Assembly (NCBI GenBank): GCA_903813345.2
Contig: CAIIXF020000010.1
Coordinates: forward strand, 17,435,181-17,495,180
Reading direction: 5' to 3'
Length of the DNA stretch: 60,000 nucleotides
DNA from: Owenia fusiformis
Taxonomy: Eukaryota > Annelida > Polychaeta > Sabellida > Oweniidae
The notes under the pieces were generated by a model. That model saw only the letters and a program-made list of their open reading frames with translations, did not search any database and was not told where the DNA came from. A program made the position numbers and the translations under genes. Shown here piece by piece: positions 32,937 through 44,273 of the stretch. Positions within the stretch are counted from its first letter, which is position 1; each line of letters begins with the position of its first letter.

Positions 32937-35900
32937 TTACACCCGTAGCCCATTGTTCTCCAGGCCAATGTAAGGAACATCCTCCCGCGAACGACAGAAC
33001 AAAATGCAAGAGCAGATCATCCCAAGAATCTGAAAGCACATGAAAATTTACATTTTCTACAAAATCAGGTAAATCAAGTGAAGTCATTCATCAACTGCAT
33101 TCACTCTGGTGATCCACTCGATTACGCTGGTTACTGAAACGGTTCGTTTCGGCATGGGCTTTCAATTGAAAGCCCATGGTTTCAGTAACAAAATGTCGGA
33201 ACATTGAAGCTATGTTTTTCCTTTTTTCCTTATTTCACACGTTGTAGGCAGAATTCTCACGACTTTTTTTAATACAAGGCATTAACATGACAAAATGTCA
33301 CCACCTCAAACAATTTGGTCAATTTAAAGCAAGTTGGAAAATACCTTTTGACCTTAAGAAGAACTTCTGAGAACATGTAGATGATTTTGAAAAAAAAATT
33401 AGTCAATTTGAAGACCTTTTTGACCTTGAGAAGGTCATTGAAGGTCAAAGGTCAAATCTAAAGTCAGATTTGAACTTCTGAGAACTTGTAAAGTCAAATT
33501 TGAACTTCTGAAAAGTGTAGATGATTTTGAAAAAAAAATTTGGTCAATTTGAAGCAAGTTGAAAACAGACCTTTTTGACCTTTTTTGACCTTGAGAAGGT
33601 CATTAAAGGTCAAATGTCAAATCTAAAGTCAGATTTGAATTTCTGAGAACATGAAGATGATTTTAAAAAAAAATATGTCAATTTGAAGCAAGTTGAAAAA
33701 AGACCTTTTTGACCTTTTTTTACCTTGAGAAGGTCAAATGTCAAATCTAAAGTCAAATCTAAAGTCATATTTAAATTTCTGAGAACATGTAGATGATTTT
33801 GAAAAAAAAATTTAGTCAATTTGAAGCAAGATGAAAAAATACCTTTTTGACCTTTTTTGACATTGAGAAGGTCATTGAAGGTCAAATGTCAAATCTAAAG
33901 TCAGATTTGAATTTCTGAGAACATGTAGATGATTTTGAAAAAAAAAATTAGTCAATTTGAAGCAAGTTGAAAAAAGACCTTTTTGACCTTTTTTGACTTT
34001 GAGAAGGTCATTGAAGGTCAAATGTCAAATCTTAAGTCAAATCTAAAGTCAGATTTGAATTTCTGAGAACACGTAGATGATTTTGAAAAAAAAAATTAGT
34101 CAATTTGAAGCAAGATGAAAAAATACCTTTTTGACCTTTTTTGACATTGAGAAGGTCATTGAAGGTCAAATGTCAAATCTTTAGTCAAATCTAAAGTCAG
34201 ATTTGAATTTCTGAGAACACGTAGATGATTTTGAAAATTTTTTTTAGTCAATTTGAAGCAAGTTGAAAACAGACCTTTTTTGACCTTGAGAAGGTCATTG
34301 AAGGTCAAATGTCAAATCTTAAGTCAGATTTGAATTTCTGAGAACACGTAGATGATTTTGAAAAAAAAATTTAGTCAATTTGAAGCAAGTTAAAAACAGA
34401 CCTTTTTGACCTTTTTTGACCTTGAGAAGGTCATTGAAGGTCAAATGTCAAATCTAAAGTCAGATTTGAAGGTCAAATGTCAAATCTAAAGTCAGATTTG
34501 AATTTCTGAGAACATGTAGATGATTTTGAAAAATGTTTTAGTCAATGTGAAGCAAGTTGAAAAAAGACCTTTTTGACCTTGAGAAGGTCATTGAAGGTCA
34601 AATGTCAAATCTTAAGTCAGATTTGAATTTCTGAGAACACGTAGATGATTTTGAAAAAAAAATTTAGTCAATTTGAAGCAAGTTGAAAACAGACCTTTTT
34701 GACCTTTTTTGACCTTGAGAAGGTCAAATGTCAAATCTAAAGTCAGATTTGAAGGTCAAATGTCAAATCTAAAGTCAGATTTGAATTTCTGAGAACATGT
34801 AGATGATTTTGAAAAAAAATTTAGTCAATGTGAAGCAAGTTGAAAAAAGACCTTTTTGACCTTGAGAAGGTCATTGAAGGTCAAATGTCAAATCTAAAGT
34901 CAGATTTGAAGGTCAAATGTCAAATCTAAAGTCAGATTTGAATTTCTGAGAACATGTAGATGATTTTGAAAAAAAATTTAGTCAATGTGAAGCAAGTTGA
35001 AAAAAGACCTTTTTGACCTTGAGAAGGTCATTGAAGGTCAAATGTCAAATCTAAAGTCAGATTTGAACTTCTGAGAAGATGTAGATGATTTAGAAAAAAA
35101 TTGAAGTCAGTCTAAACAGTATTTGTTAAGTTATAGGAAGTTGTAAGAAATTGTTACAGACGCCGGACGCCAGACGCCGGACGCCAACCACCAACCGCCA
35201 TCGCAAAAAAACGGAGACCATAACAATATGTCACCACTTTTTGGTGGTGACATAAAAAACGGAGACCATAACAATATGTCACCACTTTTTGGTGGTGACA
35301 TAACAAACGTGTATCAGTATCATACGTTTAAGAAAATGTACACATTTGAAGACAAATAGTTCAGAAGACAACAGAATCGTCAATTTAATTCCTCACTTAA
35401 GTTACAGAAACAGTATTTCGAAAAACAGTTAAGATCTGCACTTTTAACCCAAACCGTTTCTGTAACTTAATTGAGGAATTAAATCGATGATTCTGTTGTC
35501 TTCTGAGTTATTTTTTCGCAAACATGTACATTTTCTGAAACATATGATACTGATATACATTTGTGAGTAAAAACGTCTTGGGGATTCTGCCAACAATGCG
35601 TGAAATAAGGAAAAAAGAAAAATCGTACCTTCGACGTTACGACATTTTGTTACCAAAACGAACCGTTTCGGTAACCAGCGTAATCGAGCGGATCACCAGT
35701 GATTCATAAGTTCATAAGTGACACATCTCTTAGATTGGAATGAAAACAATATACAGGGTGGGCCAAAAAATTTTGCAACCTTTTTAGAAGGCAAAAAAAG
35801 TATCATAACATTATGGTATTGACATGAACTTTTTTCTACAGAAACTTAAGGATAGGCATATTTTACCATTCAAATACTTAAGCTAATACTGACTTCAATT

Positions 35901-38900
35901 TTTTTTGTCAGATGTTTGAATATTAATGGTAAATTGTCCATTTGTCCGAGATTTACCATTTTTCCTAGAAAATCTGACTTTCTATGATTTTATGTGATCA
36001 ACAATAACACATTCATTATGTTTACTAAATCTGCTTCAATCTTTGATAACTGTTTAACCAATGTCTAGTACAGGTTTATATCAGTATCTAGTCACTATGG
36101 TAATATTGTTACACTGTATTAATTATTTATTAAACAAATGCTCTATGCATCCGCCTTTCACCTTCACAATCACATGGAGACGAGAACTGAACTGGTAAAT
36201 GGCGAGATCCAGCAGTTCTAATGGTAGTCGCCTCTACTTATCCTGCAGAACTTTTTATAGTTGATCAATAATTTGTGGGGTATAACCATTAACTACAATA
36301 CATTGCTCCAGGTGCCCCCATGTGTGATAGTCCCAGGGGTTGGCATCTGGTGTATTGGGTGACCATTCGACTCAGGACTAATCTTCTTCAAAAGGGACAT
36401 ATTTCAAGAATGGGGACTCTTTCAGTCCCAAGTGATTACATATTCCAGCAGGATAGCGCTCCTGACCATAGGCCAAAAGTCACTATGGAATATCTGGAGC
36501 AAAATACCCCTTGATTCATTAGTCCTGATGAATAGCTGCCCAATACACCACTTAACAAAGATTGCAGCAGATATAGTGAACATAATAAATGTTCTATCGA
36601 TGATCACATTAAATTATAGTAATACTAGGAAAATCGGTAAATCTCGGACACATGAACAATTTACCATTAATATTCAAAGATCTGACAAAAAAATGTGTAG
36701 TCAGTATTAGCTTAAGTATTTGAATGGTAAAATATGCCTATCCTTAAGTTTCTGTAAAAAAAATTTCATGTCAATACCATAATGTTATGATACTTTTTTG
36801 CCTTCTAAAAAGGTTGCAAAATTTTTTGGCCCACCCTGTAACTACAATATTTACAGCTAGATTAATGATAATATTAAAAATGGTATTATGGGCTGACAAT
36901 GTGATTCCCTATACTCTTTTTATAAAAACAGGTCAAGTTACAAAGTATGTCAAATTACAAAACATGTGTATTAGAAAACTATGCTATGTTATACAATAGG
37001 ATTGAAATATGGTCGATAGAACTGATCAATAAACTTTTCATTTCAGCTAAACCAAATACCAAATTGGATTTCAAATATCTTGTTATGTAAACCAATCAAG
37101 TTCTGGGTATAAATGACTACAAAGAAATGTTAAAAATACCTCAGAAATCTGAGAAATTATATAAGAAAACAAATTGTTTATTATAAAACAATTTTTACAT
37201 AATAAACTTAACCACTTGCATGTTATACTATCATCCATATCACTGGTGGATCTCCCCCCCCCCTTAAGTGGGCCCAGAAAAAAGCCTCGAGGCCCCAAAA
37301 AGTGGGCCTTTTTTATCATAACTGGGCCTTTTAAGGTCTTATTTTTTAATTTTAGGCCAAATTCTTGAGAAAATGGGCCTCAAAAATTTCAAAATTTCGG
37401 CCCACTTTTTGGTTTTAGGGCCTAGGAAATTTGGGCTCCCACCCTTGTTGGTTCCCATAGCCAGCTTCTGCATAGCTTCTACTTTTTGTTTGTGCTTTTT
37501 AGGAATTTTCGAGAGAAATTATACTCTGAAGATTTTAAAATACGCAACCAGTGCATCATTTTCCATTATTCTAGTATTTAAACAAAATATAATTATTTGA
37601 CTTATTACTTATTCTTAAAATGTATGTTAACCTAAAGGTCATTCTAAATTAAGGGTGCATCTACTACAGATTTACTACTATTCTTTGACATCTAAGGAAG
37701 CCATTAAAAGGGTGTCATGGTGTAAAGCGTAACTGTAGATTAGTATATACGTATACATGTACAAAAACGGGGCACTCCACATGATTTGATGGATAAATAT
37801 GGTACCACAAATATATATATATATATTGTATGTATGCACCTCACTGATGTATACTGTAAAACATGTTCAATTCACACATTCAGATTTCAGATTCTTATAT
37901 TGATATCAATGGTAGTTGAGATTCATTACATATAAAAATCATAAGTTAGACATGGGATAAGTGAACAGTGAAGATTTGAGCACCAGTATGTTTTACAGTA
38001 AATCAGTTTCACATGGTAACACCATCTCCCTAACAACTTGGTTCCACCAATAGAGAATTTAAAAAATGCAACGAATGAGATTTTCGAATGGGAGCGCCCC
38101 TCTGCTCCTTCCTAAGACAAATCTTACCCACTGTGCTTAAATACTCCCAGTTGATGTAATTTCCATGTATGCTGGATTGGGTCGTGCGCGACACATTAAG
38201 TGGCCAGAGAAAATCAAACCTAGAATCTGTAACATTAACAGCACCAATCCAATATCCAAAGAACATTTTCACAATAGAATAAATGCCAATAGAAACAATC
38301 TGGAGTTTCATATGAAATTTACATGCCCAACTATTTAAACATATGGTTTTTAAATGTTAATGAACTTTGAAACTAAATTTTAAAAGTAATATGTTTAATT
38401 TTTACATGTTTTATGAATGGTGATTTCATTTCCTGAAGTTAATGATTTTATTTTAAATACTGAACACATTTTGAAGGCATGGTGGTCAAACAAATATCCT
38501 CCTATACTCAAAAGGATTTGATCAAAATGGGACCACAGAATCCATTTTCGAAAATTTATTCCCATTCAGGGAATGTTACTTTAGATAATACACTCAGTGA
38601 CATATGTTACCTGAGTGAGCATCTATTGATGAAAAGAAAAACTAACTAAACTACTGATATCTAATGGCTTTAGTATTTTTAGTGTTTCTCGCTGCAAACA
38701 CAGCACATGGTCAGAGTCATGCCAGTCTCTATCATGATCATGATTTTAATAATTCATTATTTGATGATTTTGCTTCATCGGAATTATCACTACTATTTCA
38801 GGAAAGATCTGCATTAGTCTGGTGCGTATGTACTTTGATATTGAAAAAACTAAAATGCAAAACTAAGTCAAAGTGATATATTTGAATCTTCTTTTTGTTA

Positions 38901-41900
38901 ACTTTCTTGGAAAATAAGATTTGTTTCTTCTCTTTCATCTTCATTGTATTTCCAATTGATTGATGAGTACTTGATCTTTCATTGGACATGAAAAACATCT
39001 CAAACAGATCAAATCAGAATTTATGATAAATTATCAAAACAAAGTTTCAATCTGTCAATTTTTATGTCAAATTCTTAGGAATGTCAATGAAAGAAATACC
39101 ATAGCCTTTTAAATCAAGAGTTAAAAAAATGGGCATGCTGTTTTCTATGTGAGTTGTTTTTTATCACTTCAGTATTAACCCAAATAATTAATAAAGTTTG
39201 TATCATATTTGATTGAGTGTTTGAGTAACATGTCTCAAAGATTATTTCATCCTCTTTTCTTCCAATATACAGTATACATAGTGCCTGTTTAATTGATTAA
39301 ATTTCTTATTGCTGAATACATTTTAAAGATTGGATGAAAACTGAGCTACTGAATCTATCTATCACTCAAGTCAACAGTTAATTTTTTATGTCTGACATAT
39401 AATCTGATCCAAGTTAGTCACTAGTAACTTCCTACAGGTACCTTTTGCATACATGAATACGAGATCTCATTATAAGGCCATCATGATAAACCATGACATC
39501 TCAAATCTTCTCAGCCCTGAGATGCCATGATATAATGAGTATGATTTGGCGATCCAGGAGATCTGTGATATAATATGTGATGGCATAATGGCTTACCTGA
39601 ATGACAGCGAACCCTGTAGCGGTTCCTGCTATGACTGCCAGGTTGTTCTTGAACTCATCTTTAAGAGTGTCGAAGCACCCCTATAATTATTAATATAACA
39701 TAAAAATGAAATCATGCATGAAACTTATGTTACCACTTAATGCACTATCTCTCTTGTGCTGAAGAGGAAATTAAATTGGAATAGAAACAGCAACTGTTAA
39801 CTATCTTTAAAGAATCTTTATTAATTTTGAATGAGATTCCCAATATTGCTTGTAAATGGTTCTCATTGGCTGGTGATTTAAGGGCTAATGGGACAGTTTA
39901 CACAACAAGACCCAAAATAGCTACCAAGAGTATGGAAAGAAGTGAAATAATACCATTGGACGAGGATGACTCCCATCTACATGAAAGGACTTTTGAACAC
40001 TTCCTTGTTCAAATGTATTCATTTTACTATACTAATAAAATCAGACTCATTAAGCTCTAAACAGTTCAAAAGTTATCAAAAAAATTCCACATCTGCCCCC
40101 CCCAAGAATTTTTTGATAACTTCTTTTGTAGTTTATCTTTTGACCTGAAACCTTATTAGGCTTTTCTTAAAACTGAATTAGGCAGGTTATAGCGAAAAAA
40201 TTGTGACTCTAACCTCCCTAGGAGAAAAGTTAGCTTTTTGACTTGAAACGAAAAACCCCTCTGCCCTATGTTCTTAGAATATGAATTTCTTCATTAATAA
40301 TGGCTCGATACAGTTATAAGTAAGCTCAAAATGCTGGAGAACCTTTCCAATGATAGTACATAAACCCTCATATGATTGTCCGTTTCTGAGATCATAGGGG
40401 GCACTAATTCTCTATACCCTAACCGTTTAAAGGTTAAAGATTCCATACCTTTTGATAAAGACTGCCATTTGTAGTGTAGTTGCAGTGTTTGTTTTCACAG
40501 CAACTTGCTGGGTATGTCAGATTACTATGAGATTTCTGCCAGGGGGAGCCTACCCAGTCAGTGTAGTTATGGATACCACAACAGGTCAACTAGAAAGTAA
40601 CATGTAATTTGTTGTTTTTTCATGTTAGAAATAATAAAATTGATTATTGCATTTTTTGGCTCAAAATAGATTTTCTGAAAAAGATATGCTTGCCACAGCC
40701 AATGACATCTTTCTAAACACATTTTTCAATTTTTTTTTCAATCAGTAATCTAGTATATAAAAAATTACACTATAAATATTTTTGATAGTGCATCCTGAGG
40801 AACAATATGTATAAAAAAATAATAAAACAAATACCACTCATAATGTAACATTCAACATACCTCTTGTTGTAAGTAGTCAACTTCGTTTGTTATGGCAGTA
40901 CTGTTTGGATTTCCATACTTATTCACAGCATCAGACATTCCATCCTTGATAACACCTTTAACCTACAGAATTTCAATCTTAACTCATGAATGGGAAGGTA
41001 GGTGCTTTTAAAAGGTAAAACCTTGCAAAGAAGTTTCTGGTTGTATTTCATAATTTTAGTAACACATGTACTTTACAAAAATCTTTAGCAATGTGTGAAA
41101 AGAATATAAGCACAATATGACTCAATAAATTATATGTGATTTAATGCATTCATGTCTTGTATCATAACCATGAATATAAAAAGATGAAATTCAGAATATT
41201 TGGTCCATATATCATCAGTTTATTTTGGTTGATATTTTGTAAAACAATACATGAATCTAGGGGAAAGTCACATCAACTATGACCCTGTCCACCTCACTAC
41301 CCCACACAGGACTCTTTTTTGTTCTTGATACATAAAACCAACATGCTTTTACTGATATCATTCCCAACAGCCATATACTTGTATAACATAAGATAGAAAT
41401 GTTAAAGCTACAAACCTGGTCTCTGTAGACATAGGCCAATACTCCTGCTATAACCATTGCAGTTAGGATGATGAGGAGTAATGAGAAGAACTGAAATAAC
41501 AATATTGTACTGTCAAAAGGACTGGAAAATACTAGTATGACATCCCAATTGTTTAATTAAAGGGGCAATATAAGGACTGTAGATAAATAGGAAAATTTTT
41601 TAAAAAAATTTCTGAGCTATCAAGGCAACATTTGGTTTAACATCTTCTTTGACATACCTATTTTCTTAAAATGTATGGATAAATTATCAATTTTAGCATT
41701 AAGAAGTGTAAATTCAGTTCAAAGCTTCAAAAATGGGACTTCCACTTTTATATTTTTAAGATCCACCATGTTTCAAGAGGAATATCAGCTAATATAATGT
41801 TTATCTAGGGGGTTTCTTTGTAGATAATAAAAATAGATGTTAGTCTTGATGTAATATCCAAACTTAAATATATTTTGACACTGGTCCATGATCGTTGAAT

Positions 41901-44273
41901 GACCCCTCTGCACTAATTATTGCACCTTTAAACAAAACAATCAGATCTTACTGCAATAGAACTTAATCTATGCCATCCGATTATCTTATGTGTCGTGTCA
42001 TAGTGTATAGCACTATTTATCACAACATTGCAAGACCAGGATGTTGCAATTTACAGTCAAAATAATGATGTCTCAAAAAGGGCAAAGGCAAATCTCAATG
42101 TAGATTTTGGCAAGTCATTGTAGAAATAATTCCTTTTTCCACAGTTGGAAGGGTGTTAATTGAAACATGAATGCCACATGAATAAATGGGTGCTTATTTA
42201 AACCACTGACTCATTCTAAAACATGTATACTTATATTTATAAATTGAAGTTTATTTTGATCGATAATTGTAGTGATTTCATACTAGCATGACATCTGTAT
42301 TGTAGTTTGATTACTTAGCCATGAAATTCAATGTACTTACTTACCTATACACATGTTTTGTGAATGTTTGTTTTCGTCATGCGTGAACAATTTTAAAAAT
42401 CATGAGAATCACACAAAATGGTATGTTATTCATCCTAGTATCCTAGTACATTTTGAGTTTGTCAATTTTACAGAATCAGAATTTAAGTACAAGGAAGCGA
42501 ACTGCATGTACACCAAAGTCATCCTCCGATCACAGGGCTTCAAAATATATATTCTTTCTTTTTACCCCCTGCGATAAGCAGTTAGCATTTCCCTGATTAA
42601 GAACTCGCAATGCAACACTGCGACAGAAATCATGTATAAGTCATTGCGCAAATCAGGCGCTTCCGTATTGGTTATAGCGGGGGGGGGGGAAGAAGGAAGT
42701 ACGGATTCTGGACACCTGCTTAGGAGGATGACCAAAGTGCATGTACATTAAAATACTCACTGTTGCCAATATACAGCGGTTCTCTTTACAGCCTCCTACA
42801 CATCCAATGAGTCCAATGAGGAACATCATGATGCCTACTCCTATGATGATGACTGCAGGAATGAGAGTCAATGTTGCGGAAGCAATTTGCTCATAATGAT
42901 TGTATGTTTGAAATACCCAACTTCCAATAAATATAAGACCTCCAGCGACACACTGCAAAAGAAAATGATATATTAACACAACTAAAGTTTGGTAGCCTAT
43001 TTGTTTAATGTTCATGCCTGCCATACAACGAATACATACAAGTAAGTCCAAATTAAGTTTTGAGTCAGAACATCTTAAAATGAAATGCATATGATATCGA
43101 TCAATTAATAACCCGCTCTGGGAGCATAAATCTATCTGAAACAGCGAAATTTAAATGAGGTCAAAATTGTCTGAGGATGTGTTTTTGTTCAGTGGTAATA
43201 CTGAAGATGAATCTTTGGGAAAAGTTTGACAGGTGTCAGGGCTCTCGCTAGGCTTTTAGACTGTGGCGCAGCACCACACACCAGTCTATTTACTCCCACC
43301 ACAACTTGTTGGCAAAGATTGATTGTTCCCATTCTAAACTTAATAGTAGCAGCCATGTAAAAAAGATAAAATATAACATAAATATGATTCATCACGACAG
43401 AGCAGTTGTTTTAAAAATGTTTCCACCACACTCTTGCCAGGACTTATGCCAGGACTATAGTCCTGAGAACATCTCAATCTTTTGCCTGTACGATTACAAC
43501 ATGGGAGAATTTTCTACGACTATTACACTTAAGATACCTACTTCAATAGATTCCTTGGTATCTTAGCATTCATTTCGTATAGTTGAATCAACATTTATCT
43601 GGGTTTATCGGCAGAACGAAGAAATTTTCGTTTTGATCGCAATATTTGCATGTAATATTCAACTTATTTCAACCGTCAAATTCCTCCATTCATTGGTACT
43701 TCCGGGCCAGTCAAACGGAAAATCCCCTATTTAATCCAACCGCCATCTTGAAAAGCATGGAATCTCTCTCGATGAAAAAAAAAATGTTCCCGTTCTGCCC
43801 ATAAACCCAGATAATTGTGGTTTCAACAACACGAAAAGAATGCTAAAATACCCAGGAATCTATTGAAGTAGGTATCTTAACCCATGTTGTAATCGTACAG
43901 GAAAAAGATTGAGACATTCTCAGGACTATAGTCCTGGCACGGGATAAGGCTACCTGTATGAGAATTTTATCCGAGGGTGCATTTTAACCGGATCGTGTGT
44001 TGAAATGTACTGATAAAAGTGGATTTTATTGGAGAGTGTGGTTTGATCCCTTCCTGTGTAGATCTAGGCCCAAAGGCCCAAAAAATATTTTGAAAACTTG
44101 GAAATCCTCAAGAATAACTGAAATCATCAAGAACTGAAGAAATGAAAAATAAAATCAATGAATTTCAATTTGAGCAGTTGTCGGTTGATTTACCATGTCC
44201 AGCTAAAACTTACCCAAAAAATAAAACTTATTATCAGTAGAGCAGTCTTAGATGTTATATTACCGCAAGCCAT
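32937..44273 (-). CDS. tetraspanin, TSPAN3-type
   Basis: Seven coding exons (minus): 44273-44214, 42952-42761, 41490-41416, 40962-40861, 40589-40449, 39680-39597 and 33029-32937. All junctions are phase 0 with GT..AG boundaries; the product is 248 aa (human TSPAN3 is 253). Four hydrophobic segments lie at about 11-34, 50-72, 84-104 and 204-230. The N-terminus MACGNITSKTAL, the segment TLIPAVIIIGVG, FLIGLIGC, RCILATF and LAYVYRDQV closely follow TSPAN3. The large extracellular loop (about 106-203) has the CCG signature at 146-148 and six cysteines (146, 147, 173, 174, 179, 192). N-glycosylation sequons are at 129, 151, 166, 180 and 184. The cytoplasmic tail ends with YIGL (238-241), a tyrosine-type sorting motif suggesting endolysosomal traffic. 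Tetraspanins organise membrane microdomains with integrins and other partners. The gene is head-to-head with the ATP synthase gene. Confidence 0.92.
33275..35302 (-). mobile_element. family I element with terminal hairpins and tandem core
   Basis: Read on the minus strand it starts with a perfect palindrome of 11-bp arms around a short loop (35302-35275), immediately repeated (35254-35227). A GGCGTCCGGCGTCTGG tract follows (35190-35161), then about 13 tandem units, and it ends GGTGGTGACATTTTGTCATG, TTAATGCCTTG (about 33304-33276). The overall plan (structured terminus, tandem core, structured end) resembles Helentron-associated or bivalve 'pearl'-type non-autonomous elements. The CTRR end of classical Helitrons is not present. 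Confidence 0.6.
33300..35110. repeat. tandem array, about 13 units of 125-165 bp
   Basis: Each unit has TCTGAGAACATGTAGATGA, TTTTGA and an A-run, GTCAATTTGAAGCAAGTTGA, GACCTTTTTGACC, GACCTTGAGAAGGTCA, TTGAAGGTCAAATGTCAAA, AAGTCAGATTTGAA in order. Units differ by deletion or local duplication of the GGTCAAATGTCAAATC segment. Bases 33442-33454 read AGGTCAAAGGTCA. The same unit, not tandemly expanded, occurs at about 6500-6700, and three diverged copies lie at 49200-49600. Confidence 0.9.
36122..36400 (-). pseudogene. Tc1/mariner transposase C-terminal fragment
   Basis: Minus-strand translation reads WSPNTPDANPWDYHTWGHLE, then about 40 residues, RRLPLELLDLAI, and VKGGCIEHLFNK at the end. This is the usual order in Tc1-like transposases: the NSPDLNPxDYxxW block around the last catalytic acid, then RLP-E-LI, then a GG-IEH tail. 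Internal stops are present, so the fragment is dead. Confidence 0.75.
36440..36560 (+). pseudogene. Tc1/mariner transposase catalytic-block fragment, inverted relative to its neighbour
   Basis: Plus-strand translation reads YIFQQDSAPDHRPKVTMEYL, then EQNTP, a stop, FISPDE, a stop and LPNTPL. This matches the QQD-APxH block holding the second catalytic Asp and the run up to NSPD of Tc1-like transposases. It is on the opposite strand from the C-terminal fragment only 40 bp away, which points to an inversion or inverted duplication inside the element. Confidence 0.75.
37230..37445 (+). repeat. dispersed GGGCC/GGCCC repeat, copy 2
   Basis: C-run at 37254-37263, GGGCCCAGAAAAAAGCC, AAAGTGGGCC and AACTGGGCC; related on the opposite strand to 25470-25625. 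It lies in the last tetraspanin intron. Confidence 0.5.
37446..39596 (-). other. remainder of the last tetraspanin intron
   Basis: AT-rich intron sequence with a short AT microsatellite at about 37810. Open frames present have no recognisable domain or splice support. Confidence 0.5.
39850..40440 (+). repeat. dispersed repeat shared with 7140-7470
   Basis: The shared order is: CTGCCCCCCCC, TTTTTTGATAA, CTAACC-CCTAGGAG-AAGTTAG, ATTAATAATGGCTC, AGTAAGCTCAAAA, CCTTTCCAATGATA, ACCCTCATATGATTG, GATCATA, CCTAACCGTT. It lies in a tetraspanin intron, between exon 6 and exon 5. A weaker relative is at 51250-51410 in an ATP synthase intron. Confidence 0.6.
43451..43936. repeat. 486-bp foldback element in tetraspanin intron 1
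   Basis: Both ends are the self-palindrome CAGGACTATAGTCCTG. The arms continue as complements: GAGAACATCTCAATCTTTT, TGTACGATTACAACATGG, AAGATACCTACTTCAATAGA, ATCTGGGTTTAT. The loop is around 43620-43780. No coding content. Confidence 0.7.

Larger units (their letters stand above)
33107..35705. repeat. foldback host element split by a tandem-repeat element
   Basis: The outer ends are inverted: GGTGATCCACTCGATTACGC (33110) against GCGTAATCGAGCGGATCACC (35678-35697), extending into GAAACGGTTCGTTT and further to TTCCTTATTTCAC and GGCAGAAT. An inner inverted pair (about 35304-35410 against 35455-35565) has GTATCAGTATCATA, TGTACA, GAAGACAACAGAATC and TTAATTCCTCA. The left arm is broken at about 33275-35302 by a family I element. 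The right arm runs uninterrupted through the equivalent point. Confidence 0.7.
35754..36838. mobile_element. CAGGGTGGGCC-ended foldback element with Tc1-type remnants
   Basis: The ends CAGGGTGGGCCAAAAAATTT and its complement are inverted, flanked by TA (35752-35753 and 36839-36840). Arms are near-identical for about 240 bp. Two fragments of Tc1/mariner-type transposase lie between them in opposite orientations (36122-36400 minus, 36440-36560 plus). At 1,085 bp with broken, inverted fragments it cannot make its own transposase. Confidence 0.8.

Noticed and set aside
33300-35110. CRISPR-like periodic array
   Set aside because: Units are whole tandem copies without unique spacers, in animal DNA. 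It is a minisatellite-type core of a mobile element.
38664-38876. 70-codon frame with a hydrophobic start resembling a signal peptide
   Set aside because: It lies within a tetraspanin intron on the opposite strand, has no splice partner and its composition is typical of AT-rich chance frames.
32938-44213. extra tetraspanin exons in the 6.6-kb last intron
   Set aside because: Exons 6 and 7 join in phase directly through the fourth membrane segment, and the product has the expected family length, so no further exon is needed.
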